Positions 36,061 through 45,149 of a stretch of 64,000 nucleotides of DNA are shown in pieces. The position numbers and the translations under genes are program-made. The first letter of the stretch is position 1. Every line of letters starts with the position of its first letter. A model generated the notes under the pieces. That model did not search any database and was not told the origin of the DNA. It saw only the letters and a list, made by a program, of their open reading frames with translations. Source of the stretch: Thecamonas trahens ATCC 50062 (Eukaryota; Apusozoa; Apusomonadida; Apusomonadidae); NCBI RefSeq assembly GCF_000142905.1, contig NW_013657667.1:180831-244830 (forward strand), read 5' to 3'.

Positions 36061-37374
36061 ATGGCGGGCCACTTGGGCGGTGCGGATGGGTCTGGCTGGT
36101 CTGAGGAGAGTGGAGAAGGTGCGGGCGGAGCATGGCAGCGGGCAGGCATGCGTGTCTCCTTCCGAGACGATGTCGGCCTTGCAGCACACGACCGACGATG
36201 GGACGGGGTGGCTGGCGGAGATGAGGTCAATGACGAGCCCTATGTCCATGGCGAAGACAGCGAGCGGGGAAGAGACCGTCGGGAGCGCCGCGAGAGCGGT
36301 GAAGATGGCGGCGAGCGTGATGACGACGACGAGTACTCCGAGTCGTCGTCGCATGTGGCTACGGATGGCGCTGCGCTGAGCGGCGAGGATGTGGCCTCGC
36401 TCCGCAACGCCTTCCCGGCACGGGCCGGTTGTGTCTTTGGTGTGCCGGAGCTCGCACTCATTGTTGTGGCTCAGCTTGCGGATACTGATCTCTGCACGCT
36501 GGCGCAGGTCTGCAAGCTCTTCAACGTTCTGCTCGACGATCCGTTGCTGTGGCAGCGGCGGTTTCGCGCCCGCTGGCGGCGGGCACGCCCGCATCGAGTG
36601 TGGCGCTGGGCCGAACGGACTGGCTGCTCTCTACGGCAACTGTACGCGGCCGAGGCCGTCCGCGAGCGCGCGCTGCGCGAAGCGCTGACCTTTCAGTGGT
36701 TCGATCCTGTGGCGAAGCTCTGCTACGAGGCGGTGCAGGTTGGCGAGTGCACCTACGATGTGCGGTACACCACGCTGCGCGAGGCGCAGCTTGGATTGGT
36801 GCCAGAAGAGATGCGTGGTGGGGGCAGCGCGGGTGCGCCAAGGGTTTACTGGCGCCGTCGGCAACGGCCGCACTCGCGGACTTCGTCGGCGTCGGGCGAC
36901 GACTCGGGTGACTCGTCCGTCTCGACGCTCTCGTCGCGTGACTCGACGCTCTCGGTCATGTCGGCCGTCTCGACCGTCTCGGTCATGTCGGGTCTCTCGG
37001 TCCTCTCGGTGGTGACCAACCACTCGGACTCAACCATTGTGCCGTACTCGCGTGGCCAGCTGGAGATCGTGACGGCGTCTTCATTTTCACTCAACGGCAT
37101 GGAGTTTGTGCTCGACGATTCGGATCCAGACGAGGCCGTCTTCATCAACAAGCGCAACCGCAAGCATCGCCTCGTCCGCCTCTCTGGCAATGAGCTGCTG
37201 CGGTTCTCGTCCGACGACGACGATGCCGACGATGGTGCGTCGGCCTCGCACGGTTCGGCCATTCTGCCCATCGTTGTCGAGGAGGAGGTTGCCTTTGTCG
37301 ACGACGACGAGTACGACGACCTGCCCTCACCTCCATGCTCGCCTCCCATGGCAGAGAGCTACGTCTCGCTGTGA
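36061..37374 (+). CDS. F-box protein
   Basis: 437 residues. An acidic and Arg-rich N-terminus precedes an F-box at about residues 126-172 (VFGVPELALIVVAQLADTDL, then LAQVCKLFNVLLDDPLLWQ), the SKP1-binding element of SCF ubiquitin ligases. The following WRRRARPHRVWRW-like basic helix and the CTYDVRYTTLREAQLG segment could form the substrate side; I know no family for it. The C-terminal third has a run of Ser/Val repeats (SVMSAVSTVSVMSGLSVLSV) and acidic patches. First in-frame ATG: 36061. The convergent neighbour stops 60 bases away. Confidence 0.8.
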   Translation: MAGHLGGADGSGWSEESGEGAGGAWQRAGMRVSFRDDVGLAAHDRRWDGVAGGDEVNDEPYVHGEDSERGRDRRERRESGEDGGERDDDDEYSESSSHVATDGAALSGEDVASLRNAFPARAGCVFGVPELALIVVAQLADTDLCTLAQVCKLFNVLLDDPLLWQRRFRARWRRARPHRVWRWAERTGCSLRQLYAAEAVRERALREALTFQWFDPVAKLCYEAVQVGECTYDVRYTTLREAQLGLVPEEMRGGGSAGAPRVYWRRRQRPHSRTSSASGDDSGDSSVSTLSSRDSTLSVMSAVSTVSVMSGLSVLSVVTNHSDSTIVPYSRGQLEIVTASSFSLNGMEFVLDDSDPDEAVFINKRNRKHRLVRLSGNELLRFSSDDDDADDGASASHGSAILPIVVEEEVAFVDDDEYDDLPSPPCSPPMAESYVSL

Positions 37375-37434
37375 GCTTCTAAGCTTGCGAGGTGCGGTGC
37401 TGCAACAAACGACGCCTCTTGTTTGCGGCAAGCC

Positions 37435-38190
37435 TCAGCGAGCCCGTTCCCGTGCCCGAGCTCGCGCGGCTAGCTGCGATCGACGGCCACGGCCCTTGCG
37501 GCCACGGCCCTGGCGCTTCTTGCTCTTCTTGCCAACCCGCAACGCAGCGACCCGATCAGTGAGTGTGGCGACGTGTGCACGGAGACCAAGCAGCGCCAGC
37601 GCCTGGTCAACACTGGGCGCGAGTCGCCGCGTGGCCGCTGCGTCGTCCATGACGCTCCCGGCGCCGTGCTCAGCAGTAGGCGCAGGGGCGGCCCTGGAGG
37701 CTCGTCGTGGCGGTGATCGGCGCGGCGAGAGGACGTACCGCTCTGGGCTAGGCCCAGCCAGCGGGTGATGCGCGCGCAAATGGGCGAGCTCAGCCGCCAA
37801 GCGGTCCCGCTCAGCCGCTGCTCCGGGCTCGTCCGCATCCACTGCGGAAAGCTCCACCTGCAACCTGTGCAGTCTGTCAAGATACGCGTCCATGGCGGCG
37901 ACAGGCAGCTCGGGTACTTCCGATGGGAGTCTGGCTGCGACAATTGATGGCGCAGCCGTATACAATGCTGGTCGTCTCCCAGGCGACCGCCCAGAGGGTG
38001 AGCCTTCCAGCCTCTGGTTGTGTGTTCTGTGCCTCTGACCTGTCCTTCTCCGTCCGCCCCTCCGCCGCCGCGCCAGTGACGACGACTTTGACGGCGACGA
38101 CTTGGAAGGCGATACCCGGTGCACAGCAGCCCCAGAAGACGGTACAACACCCGCAACCACCGTCCGGGTATAGGCACGTGCCGAAAGCAT
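37435..38190 (-). CDS. Uncharacterised basic protein with a short coiled coil
   Basis: 251 residues from MLSARAYTRT. The first 90 residues are Ser/Arg-rich and may target an organelle or the nucleus. Around residues 100-140 (MDAYLDRLHRLQVELSAVDA, then a leucine-spaced helix) there is a short coiled coil. The end is very basic (KKSKKRQGRGRKGRGRR). An internal Met at the coiled coil could be the true start. The lack of a recognisable domain and the biased composition make this the least certain gene in the region. Confidence 0.45.
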   Translation of the reverse strand: MLSARAYTRTVVAGVVPSSGAAVHRVSPSKSSPSKSSSLARRRRGGRRRTGQRHRTHNQRLEGSPSGRSPGRRPALYTAAPSIVAARLPSEVPELPVAAMDAYLDRLHRLQVELSAVDADEPGAAAERDRLAAELAHLRAHHPLAGPSPERYVLSPRRSPPRRASRAAPAPTAEHGAGSVMDDAAATRRLAPSVDQALALLGLRAHVATLTDRVAALRVGKKSKKRQGRGRKGRGRRSQLAARARARERAR

Positions 38191-38336
38191 GAGGTGGAGG
38201 AGTGTGAGGGCGAGGCCGGGAGGAGGCAGCGTGAGCAAGAGGAGGGGGCTTGGAGGGCGGGAAAGCCCGGTTTGGCGCCAGCGATTTGATAAAGGTGGAG
38301 GTGAGCCAAGAGAGGAAGACGAAGGAGTCAGTCGCC

Positions 38337-38455
38337 CCCCCCCCCCCCCCTTACCCTGCCTCGTTGCCATATGACCCGATACGGACACGGACACAGCCTC
38401 GGAGGCAAAGAGGCACATCTCCCTTCTCTACCCCCCCCCCCCCCCCCCCCCCCCT
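38337..38455. repeat. Two poly-C runs in a divergent promoter
   Basis: C runs at about 38335-38350 and 38431-38453, in the 277 bases between the SWEET gene and its minus-strand neighbour. The second lies just before the SWEET start codon. Confidence 0.9.
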
Positions 38456-38467
38456 CCCCTTCTTGCC

Positions 38468-39322
38468 ATGCAAGTAGAGGACGGGGCCAGCCAATCTGTG
38501 GCGCTGGGCATGGTGGCGAGCGGGCTGGCCGGAGGCGCGGCTCTGGCCTCTGGTCTACAGTATCTGGCACCGTGGCCACAGGTTGCTGCCTTGCGCAAGG
38601 GGACGGTGGCGGTTCCGCCTGGAGGCGCGCCGCGGGTTGTGGCTGCGTTTACCTCGATGGCATCAAACGCCCTACTATGGGGTGTGTACGGCGCGCTCGT
38701 CCGCGATCCGGCCGTGGGCCTCTCGGCCGTCTTTGGTGTCGTTTGCACTGTCTACTACTGCGCCGTGTACTACGCAGCGGCGGCGGCTCGGGCGCGAAAG
38801 GCTTTTCATGTCACAGTTACGGGCTCAGCGCTGGTGGTCTCGGGCATTCTGGGGTATGTGGCAGTCTTCGCGCCGCCCGGCATGGCCGCGGCGCATCTGG
38901 CGATCTTGTGCGCGGTGACGGCAGCGGTGATGGTGGCTGTTCCAGCACTGACGCTACTATCACAGCCGAAGGGGAACGAAGGCGGAGACAGAGAGCATGA
39001 CGGCGCTGATGCCCTCGCGGCTGCTGCCTTTCAGTCGTCGCTCCGGCACATTGCGCTGGCGACGGTGGGATGCGTCCTGTGGGCGGCGTACGGCGCGATG
39101 GTCGGCGACTTTGTCCTTTGCTACCTCAACGCGCTCGGTGGCGTGCTCGGCTCGGGCCAGCTGGCAGTGACTGGCTGGCGGAAGTTTGTGATAGCACAGG
39201 CGGCAAGCGCCAAGGATGGAGGCGCCGACGGCAACGCGCGGGTCGGCGGCGTGGCAACTCGTGCCGAGACGAGCCAGGCCCGGACGCGGTCGCGGCACCG
39301 CGGGCGGATTCACGACGTGTGA
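38468..39322 (+). CDS. SWEET (MtN3/saliva) sugar transporter
   Basis: 284 residues with seven predicted membrane helices in the 3+1+3 layout. Each MtN3 repeat ends with its typical W-YG block: NALLWGVYGALVRDPAVG in repeat 1 and CVLWAAYGAMVGDFVLCYLNALG in repeat 2. The Pro of PWPQV in helix 1 is kept. SWEETs are uniporters for mono- or disaccharides across plasma or vacuolar membranes. The C-terminal tail is hydrophilic and Arg-rich. Substrate cannot be read from sequence. Confidence 0.88.
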   Translation: MQVEDGASQSVALGMVASGLAGGAALASGLQYLAPWPQVAALRKGTVAVPPGGAPRVVAAFTSMASNALLWGVYGALVRDPAVGLSAVFGVVCTVYYCAVYYAAAAARARKAFHVTVTGSALVVSGILGYVAVFAPPGMAAAHLAILCAVTAAVMVAVPALTLLSQPKGNEGGDREHDGADALAAAAFQSSLRHIALATVGCVLWAAYGAMVGDFVLCYLNALGGVLGSGQLAVTGWRKFVIAQAASAKDGGADGNARVGGVATRAETSQARTRSRHRGRIHDV

Positions 39323-39354
39323 CGCGGGCGCGACATTGGATGATGAGCAGGCAA

Positions 39355-40281
39355 CTACTGCTGCTCGCGCTCGGCACGCGGGACAGAGGTAAAGAGGCCC
39401 TCGTCGTAAAAGTAGGCCGACTTGACGCCGGTCGAGACGCCGATCTGGGTGGTGGACGACATGATGACGGCGCCAGGGTTGAGCTCGAGCCAGCGCTGCT
39501 CGATGGCAGAGCGCTCGGCGGCAATGAAGAGGCCACAGGCGTTGGCACGCATGATAAGGTCGTATTGGTCTTTGGTCTTGCGCTGGCGGGCGTTGATAGG
39601 CACGTCGGCGTACACATCCTCAAAGATAAACAGTGGCTCGGTGCGAGCGGCCACGTCGGCCGAGAGGATGGGGCGCTTTGTGCGTGGGCGGCCCGGCACG
39701 CGGTTTGTCCACTCGCCGTTCTCGTACATGCCCTCAGCCTCCATGTCATTGGGATCTCCAGCCGTCGAAGCAGTAGTCGAGGCAGCTGTGGCGCCTGCAG
39801 CGGCGCCCGGAACAGCAGCCCCACCGTCGCCTTCCGGGCGATCGTACTCAAAGCCTGGAATGACCGAGTCAAGCGGGGTCGAGTCCTTCTTGCCCTTCTT
39901 CTTGGTGGCGGCGGGTGCCTTGCGGGCCGGCTTGGCAGCCGGGGCTTTGCGCTTTCGTGCAGCGGTCTTGTTTGTCTTGCGCTTGCGCTTGGATGGCGGC
40001 ATGAGAAAGTCCTCGTCCTCATCCTCGTCCACCAACTCATCCGAGCAAAAGTCGTCGTCTTCGGGCTCGTCCGACGGCACAAACTCGGAGCTAGCCGACG
40101 GCGACTCTGGCTGGTACGACGACGAGAGATCGTCCGACGATGACGCCCACTGCTTGGACTTCTTCTTCCGCTTCTTCTTCTTCTTCTTCTTCTTCTTCTT
40201 CTTCTTCTTCACCTCGATCGATGACAACGACGAAGACATCGACGACGACAGCAGCGACTCGTCGTCGTCTGAGAACGACAT
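39355..40281 (-). CDS. Lys-rich nuclear-type protein of unknown function
   Basis: 308 residues. The N-terminus has a Ser/Asp patch and an uninterrupted Lys run (about residues 25-37) encoded by AAG repeats, then acidic and basic blocks with clear nuclear-localisation sequences (PPSKRKRKTNKTAARKRK). The C-terminal 130 residues look folded: WTNRVPGRPRTKRPILSAD, FIFEDVYADVPINARQRKTK and IMRANACGLFIAAERSAIEQ. I know no domain matching this part. A chromatin or transcription role is a guess from composition. The stop lies 32 bases from the SWEET stop. Confidence 0.75.
   Translation of the reverse strand: MSFSDDDESLLSSSMSSSLSSIEVKKKKKKKKKKKKKRKKKSKQWASSSDDLSSSYQPESPSASSEFVPSDEPEDDDFCSDELVDEDEDEDFLMPPSKRKRKTNKTAARKRKAPAAKPARKAPAATKKKGKKDSTPLDSVIPGFEYDRPEGDGGAAVPGAAAGATAASTTASTAGDPNDMEAEGMYENGEWTNRVPGRPRTKRPILSADVAARTEPLFIFEDVYADVPINARQRKTKDQYDLIMRANACGLFIAAERSAIEQRWLELNPGAVIMSSTTQIGVSTGVKSAYFYDEGLFTSVPRAEREQQ
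40157..40209. repeat. TTC/GAA triplet microsatellite inside coding sequence
   Basis: A run of TTC triplets on the + strand, translated on the minus strand as poly-Lys (AAG codons plus an Arg). Length changes here would keep the frame. Confidence 0.9.
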
Positions 40282-40715
40282 GGCGGTGGAGGGGTGGGGG
40301 TGGAAAGAGAGATAGAGATAGGTCTTTTGTGTGTGTGAGAGAGAGAGAGGGGTGTGCGTTGTTAGTGACGCGTGTGTCCGCGTGTGCGTGTGTGTCTGGA
40401 GCAGAGAGAGGTGGGGAAGGGGGGTAACGCTACGCTGGGGTTGTCACCCGCCCGTGATCGGAGCCCGGGTCACAGCGGACGGCGACTCGCCGAGCAAACC
40501 GAGGCGACTGGCCAGGCCAGGCCAGCAGCGGTGGATTCGTTGATTTGTTCGACAGCCGGAAGGGCAACGGTTTCGCCCCGGTTTTCGCCAGCAAAGAGGT
40601 TTGCGATGGCTAGCAGAGACGAGGGAGGCCAAGGCGTGCACAGGCTGCAGACTCCTCGTCACCGCTTCCTGCCGCCACTCCCTTTCTTGGACAAAGTGGC
40701 CTTGAGGTGGTTGTC
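40282..40715. promoter_or_regulatory. Divergent promoter region
   Basis: 434 bases between two outward-facing genes. Holds GAGAGA and GTGTGT runs near 40330-40400; otherwise unremarkable. Confidence 0.45.
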
Positions 40716-41465
40716 ATGAAGGGCACCCGGCTGAGAACCAACCCCAACACGTACTACAATGGTTTGGTGGCTGTCCGCCACGCCGTCCGGGCGCCGGCAA
40801 GCTACGAGCTGAAGGCCAGCCTCAAGTCGCGGCTGCTTGACGCGCCGGCTGTGGCGCCGCCAACACGGCGAGGCCTGTATCTTGATGAGACTGTGTCGTT
40901 GGGTGCAAAGGAGGGCATCGAGGAGAGTGAGGCGGCGGATTCCGGGCGAGCTGAGCAGAGCAGGGTCCTGCCGCCGCAGGTGGTGGTGGTCGAGCCGGAC
41001 GAGCACGAGCTGGCCCCATTCGAAAAGGACACGGCCGCAGCGCTTATCGGCGACCCGCCGGTCTTTATGAAGTCGCGCAACACCATCGAGAGTGCTCGCT
41101 TTACTCGCAGGTCGCAGGCAGGGCGCGATGCGCTGCTGGAGAAGGAGCTCATGCGGTCGGCGCTCGCCCGGCGGCGGCAGGAGCCGGCAGATCTTGACGA
41201 GACGCTGACGCTCAACGAGGGTGGCGCGTTTGCGCCTGAGTCGTACGCGTCTATTGCGCCCAAGAACGGCGGCTCGCTCGGCGCCCGCCGCTTTGCCCAA
41301 GTCTCGCGCTCCAGCGGGCGTAAGCCGTACCCGACCCGCTACGAGCGCGCGTATCCCATCGCAGGCTACGCAGGCCACATTCCGACAACCAACGCACTGC
41401 TCGAGGCGGGTTACACCAACATGCTGCGGATTGACGGCAACCGCGACTTTGGCTACGGATCATGA
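40716..41465 (+). CDS. Uncharacterised protein, possibly axonemal
   Basis: 249 residues from the ATG at 40716. The sequence is hydrophilic, with no membrane segment or coiled coil, and rich in short Pro/Tyr/Gly motifs. The C-terminal stretch RKPYPTRYERAYPIAGYAGHIPTTNALLEAGYTN contains GYxGHIP, a motif type seen in ciliary microtubule inner proteins such as the FAM166 family. That link is inference from a short motif. The gene is intronless. The stop is 47 bases from the convergent gene's stop. Confidence 0.65.
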   Translation: MKGTRLRTNPNTYYNGLVAVRHAVRAPASYELKASLKSRLLDAPAVAPPTRRGLYLDETVSLGAKEGIEESEAADSGRAEQSRVLPPQVVVVEPDEHELAPFEKDTAAALIGDPPVFMKSRNTIESARFTRRSQAGRDALLEKELMRSALARRRQEPADLDETLTLNEGGAFAPESYASIAPKNGGSLGARRFAQVSRSSGRKPYPTRYERAYPIAGYAGHIPTTNALLEAGYTNMLRIDGNRDFGYGS

Positions 41466-41512
41466 GCCTAGCAGTGGGCAATAAAGCGGGCAGAATGTGT
41501 GGGAGTTTGCGG

Positions 41513-43924
41513 CTAGGCGGCGATGAGCCCGTGGTACACCGCCATCCAGTAAGGAAGCAGCCAGACGCCCGGGTCGGGCTCGGACATGCCGGAGCCCTGG
41601 TTGGCGATCTTGAACGGGTTCGAGTTCCAGCGGGAGAAGATCTGCTCGTCGTAGGGGATGAGGTTGACGGCCTGCGGCCCGCCGCCACGGGTGGCGACCG
41701 GCATGGGCACGAGGTCGATGCGCTGGGTGGTGTCGGTCGGCCAGGTGAGGATAGAGGTCGGCCACTGGCGCAGGGAGTCGCGAGCATCGGCAATGAGCGG
41801 CTCGTTGCTCGGCGCCGCTGCGCCGCCGTGGCCGACGGCGTACACGGTGTTCCACAGCGGCGACTTTTCGGTGGCGATGCGCGCAAACACTCCCTCCATG
41901 CCGAGCATCATCGACGACTTGAAAGCTGCGGTCGCCGAAGGCGCGAGCTGCATAGTGGCGAGCGGAGTAAAGTTGAGCTCGTCGTCGGAAAAGTTGTCAT
42001 CCTTGGGCCACGTGATCTTGGTGTTGATGATGTTGACGTCATAGCCGTGCTTGGCAATGAGGTCCTCGAGAGCCTTGGTGTACTTGGCGTCGCCGGTGAG
42101 CTCGTAGGCAACCGAGAGGAAGCCCATGACCTGCAGCGAGTTGAGCCCGCGCTCGTCGCGCCACGAGTACTTGCCGTTGAGGTAGCGCGGCGACCAGACG
42201 CCCCAAGTGGTCCGGTTGCCGTAGTGGCCGAACAGCAGGTAGTCGTGCTCGATGAGCGTGTCCATGAGGTTGGTGACAAGGGCAACGACGCGCGCCTTTT
42301 CGGCCGCCGTCTTGGCCACACCCATGCGGAAAGTGACGGCTGCGCCGAAAAAGTGGCCGGTGATCTCATCTGACGACGTATCGCCCTTCCACTCGAGCTT
42401 GCCGGCGTACTCGGGGTTGGTCGAGTTCCACCAGAGGCCAGCGCCGCGGCCGGGAGTGCCAACCGGCCACACCGAGCGCGCCGGGTAGCCCTTGATGTTG
42501 GTCACGTTGTTGAGCAGCTCAAGGCCCTCAAAGTAGTGCCAGGCGAGCGCACGATCGGCCTCGGCTCCGGTCACCGCGTACTTGTACGAGAGGCCACCGA
42601 GGAGGAGGCCGGTCCACAGCCCGTTGTTGTCGTTGGGCATGTCGTACCAGGAATCAACCTGACCAAACTTGGCCAGCCCGCAGTCGCCGGCCAGCCCGTA
42701 TCGATCGTGCCGCGAGAGCATGGCCTCATAGATCTTGACCTTGCTCGCAAGCGTTGTCGGCGTGAGTGAGAGAAGGGTGAGCCCAGTCTCGGTTGCCGCC
42801 ACCACCACCCCTGAGCCCGAGATGGCAAGGGCAGAGATCGTCGAGCCGGCGATCCACCGCGGGCCAGAGTAGTACGACCACGTCCCGGACGTGATGTGCC
42901 GGATGACGATACCGTTGATGGTGCCCACAAACAGCTTGGTCTCGCCGGCAAACGCGCCTGAGCCATGCCAAACCGCAGCCGCAGTCATGTTGGCAAACGG
43001 CAGGCCGGCGAGCGCCGGGTTCCGTGCAATGCCATCAAACCTAAGAATCTGCAGGTTCGGCTGCATCACCGTCAGCGCGTCCTTGGCCGCCATCCACAGT
43101 GAGCCAGCCTTGGAGTCGAAAGCCAGCGCCGATGGCGAGGCGGCGATGAACCCGTGGCGGTAGACCCAGCGCCAGACGCCACCGTCGAGGTGGAACATCG
43201 CGCGGTGCGTCGAGACCGCAAGCACGTGCGTCGTCGGGTTGTACGCCAGCGCGCGCACAAGCTCCAGCTCGGGCGCATGATCCGGGAGTGCAGACGCCGG
43301 CACGCGCACAGGAGTCGCTCCAACCTCGCACTCGAGCGACCACAGGCCTTCAGCGTCGCCGATCCAAGCGCCACCGTCTGCGCCAACCACCACCGGGTTG
43401 GTCAAGTTGGTGAACGAACCCAAAAAGGTGATGCACTCGGCGGCGCCGCTCCGGTGGGAGTCAGCAGCGCGAACCACAACGTCGTCATCAGCAGAGCCAG
43501 CGAGAGCTGCAAAGAGGCTGGCCTCGGGGCAGAAAAAGCCGCCATCAGGGTTGACGACAAGAATCCATCCGCCGCCGCTGGCCATGCGGAGGCCAGGCTT
43601 GGTGGGTGGGAGGCCTGCCGGGAGCTCGACAGCCTTGGCCGGAGCCTCTGGCGACGCCGCGTTGACCAGATACAGGCCGCCAGCTGTGGCCGCCACCACC
43701 GCATCTGGAAGAGAGACAAGCGGAGCAAGCGAGACGACCGGTGTAGCAGCCGGAATCCCATTGACCGGCCACGCCGCAGCGTTGCTTGCCGACTTGTACA
43801 CGGTCCGGGTGGAAAACGGCTGCAGGTACGGGCTGTCCTCCAGCGGGAAGGCTGCTCCGTCCACAGCCTGTGCCACTAGCACCAGCACCACCATCAGTGC
43901 CACGAGTTTTGGCATACCCTTCAT
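41513..43924 (-). CDS. Large secreted protein: propeller-like N-half plus alpha-barrel-like C-half
   Basis: 803 residues. MKGMPKLVALMVVLVLVAQAVDGA is a clear signal peptide. Residues about 40-400 contain repeated strand patterns like those of beta-propellers (AGGLYLVNAASPE, DGGAWIGDAEGLWSLECEV, AGSLWMAAKDALTVM, FVGTINGIVIRHI), resembling two-component-regulator propeller repeats. The C-terminal half is helix-rich with aromatic residues (NDNNGLWTGLLLGGLSYKYA, ARSVWPVGTPGRG, GHFFGAAVTFRMG, GKYSWRDERGLNSLQVMGF), as in (alpha/alpha)6 glycosidase-like barrels. NxS/T sites are frequent. Carbohydrate-active function is plausible but no family is assigned and no catalytic pair was identified. Confidence 0.8.
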   Translation of the reverse strand: MKGMPKLVALMVVLVLVAQAVDGAAFPLEDSPYLQPFSTRTVYKSASNAAAWPVNGIPAATPVVSLAPLVSLPDAVVAATAGGLYLVNAASPEAPAKAVELPAGLPPTKPGLRMASGGGWILVVNPDGGFFCPEASLFAALAGSADDDVVVRAADSHRSGAAECITFLGSFTNLTNPVVVGADGGAWIGDAEGLWSLECEVGATPVRVPASALPDHAPELELVRALAYNPTTHVLAVSTHRAMFHLDGGVWRWVYRHGFIAASPSALAFDSKAGSLWMAAKDALTVMQPNLQILRFDGIARNPALAGLPFANMTAAAVWHGSGAFAGETKLFVGTINGIVIRHITSGTWSYYSGPRWIAGSTISALAISGSGVVVAATETGLTLLSLTPTTLASKVKIYEAMLSRHDRYGLAGDCGLAKFGQVDSWYDMPNDNNGLWTGLLLGGLSYKYAVTGAEADRALAWHYFEGLELLNNVTNIKGYPARSVWPVGTPGRGAGLWWNSTNPEYAGKLEWKGDTSSDEITGHFFGAAVTFRMGVAKTAAEKARVVALVTNLMDTLIEHDYLLFGHYGNRTTWGVWSPRYLNGKYSWRDERGLNSLQVMGFLSVAYELTGDAKYTKALEDLIAKHGYDVNIINTKITWPKDDNFSDDELNFTPLATMQLAPSATAAFKSSMMLGMEGVFARIATEKSPLWNTVYAVGHGGAAAPSNEPLIADARDSLRQWPTSILTWPTDTTQRIDLVPMPVATRGGGPQAVNLIPYDEQIFSRWNSNPFKIANQGSGMSEPDPGVWLLPYWMAVYHGLIAA

Positions 43925-44166
43925 GGCTGGTGTGAGAGAGAAGGGGTAGGCGAGGAAGGTGGGAGTGGCATGGCAGACGGCAGGTGAAAGTGGAGGGCAG
44001 CACGTGCAGCGAGCAAGCGGTCGATGGCCAGCCGGCCGGCTGGTCGTGGCGCGGCGGCGAGCGGTGACGGGTTGACCCGGGGGGGGGAGGGCGGGCGGGG
44101 AGGTGGGCAGGGCAAGGGAGGGGCCTACGACATACTTGGCAACACTGCACTTGGCAACTGAACGAC

Positions 44167-44859
44167 ATGCCGCTGTTCAACTACCCGCTGGGGCTTGGTG
44201 TCATCAAGAACAAGGGTATGTGACAGAGGGGGGGGGAGTCGTCGCAGCGGGTGGGGTGGGTGGGGGGTGGGTGGGTTGGTTTTTGGTCCGCTCGTCGGGA
44301 GTGGTGTGGAGGAAGGCGGGGAAGGGAAGGGGTTTGGATGAAGAGGTGGGAGGCAAGGGAGGATAAACGAGGAGCAGGGGACGAGGTGGTGGAGGGGGCT
44401 GGAGGGGGAAGGGAGGGGTGTATGGGGAGGGAAGGGCGAGGAGATAGTGGTAGACGGCGGAACCGAGGTGGGGCCTTGGATCATGGCACGCCCGCTTCGG
44501 AGGGAGGGATGAAGGAGCGCGACTCATATAGTATGGTGGATGGTTACATGCGTGCGATGGTGTGTGTGTGTGTACTGGTGCTTGTCTGGCTCTCTGTCTG
44601 TCGGGTTGTGGTTCGGGCTGTGGATGGGGGTGGGCTGTGTGGGCGTCCTTGGTTCTGAGGGAGTACAGCCATTGAGGAGTGGGCCCACTTCCGTGAGAAC
44701 ACACACAAGACGTTCAAGTTTACCAAGCGGACGTCGCTTTACGGCATTGTCTTCTGCATTGCTGTCCCTGCAGTCGTGCACTCGTTTGTCAAGGAGGAGG
44801 AGCTGAAGAAGACCGCCGTCGGCGTCACCAACCACTCCAAGTCCCAGGACTACCTCTAA
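44167..44859 (+). CDS. Small single-pass membrane protein, NDUFB4-like (two exons)
   Basis: Exons 44167-44215 and 44669-44859, intron 453 bases (GTATGT...CAG), phase 1. The product is 79 residues: MPLFNYPLGLGVIKNK, then AIEEWAHFRENTHKTFKF, a membrane helix (SLYGIVFCIAVPAVVHSFV) and a short charged tail. Size, the helix preceded by a basic stretch with xFxFTxRT, and the position of the helix resemble accessory complex I subunit NDUFB4 (B15) of protists and plants. The splicing model is well supported by frame; the family call is tentative. Confidence 0.6.
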
Positions 44860-44862
44860 GTG

Positions 44863-44888
44863 GTAACACACACACACACGCACTCGCG

Positions 44889-44919
<31 letters not shown>

Positions 44920-45067
44920 ACACATACACACCGAAGGAATTGCAGCTACCCCTCAGCTTCGTCCTCTGACAATATAGAGGCGGCCAGGATCAGCAAGCCC
45001 TCTAACGTGCTTGCCATCGACTCCACGACCTTTTCCGGGCACACGCCGTTGATCACGGCGGCTCAGA

Positions 45068-45100
<33 letters not shown>

Positions 45101-45102
45101 AC
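44863..45102. repeat. CA microsatellites
   Basis: Broken CA repeats at about 44865-44932 and a clean run at about 45066-45101, flanking unique sequence between the small subunit and the WAPL-like gene. Confidence 0.9.
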
Positions 45103-45149
45103 TTCTGCCTGACCTTGCCTAGACTTGCTGCTTGTGACCTGGCTCAGGC

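Noticed and set aside
39126-40082. Minus-strand frame of about 318 codons
   Set aside because: Shadow of the Lys-rich gene on the same strand in another frame; Ser/Pro/Arg-biased.
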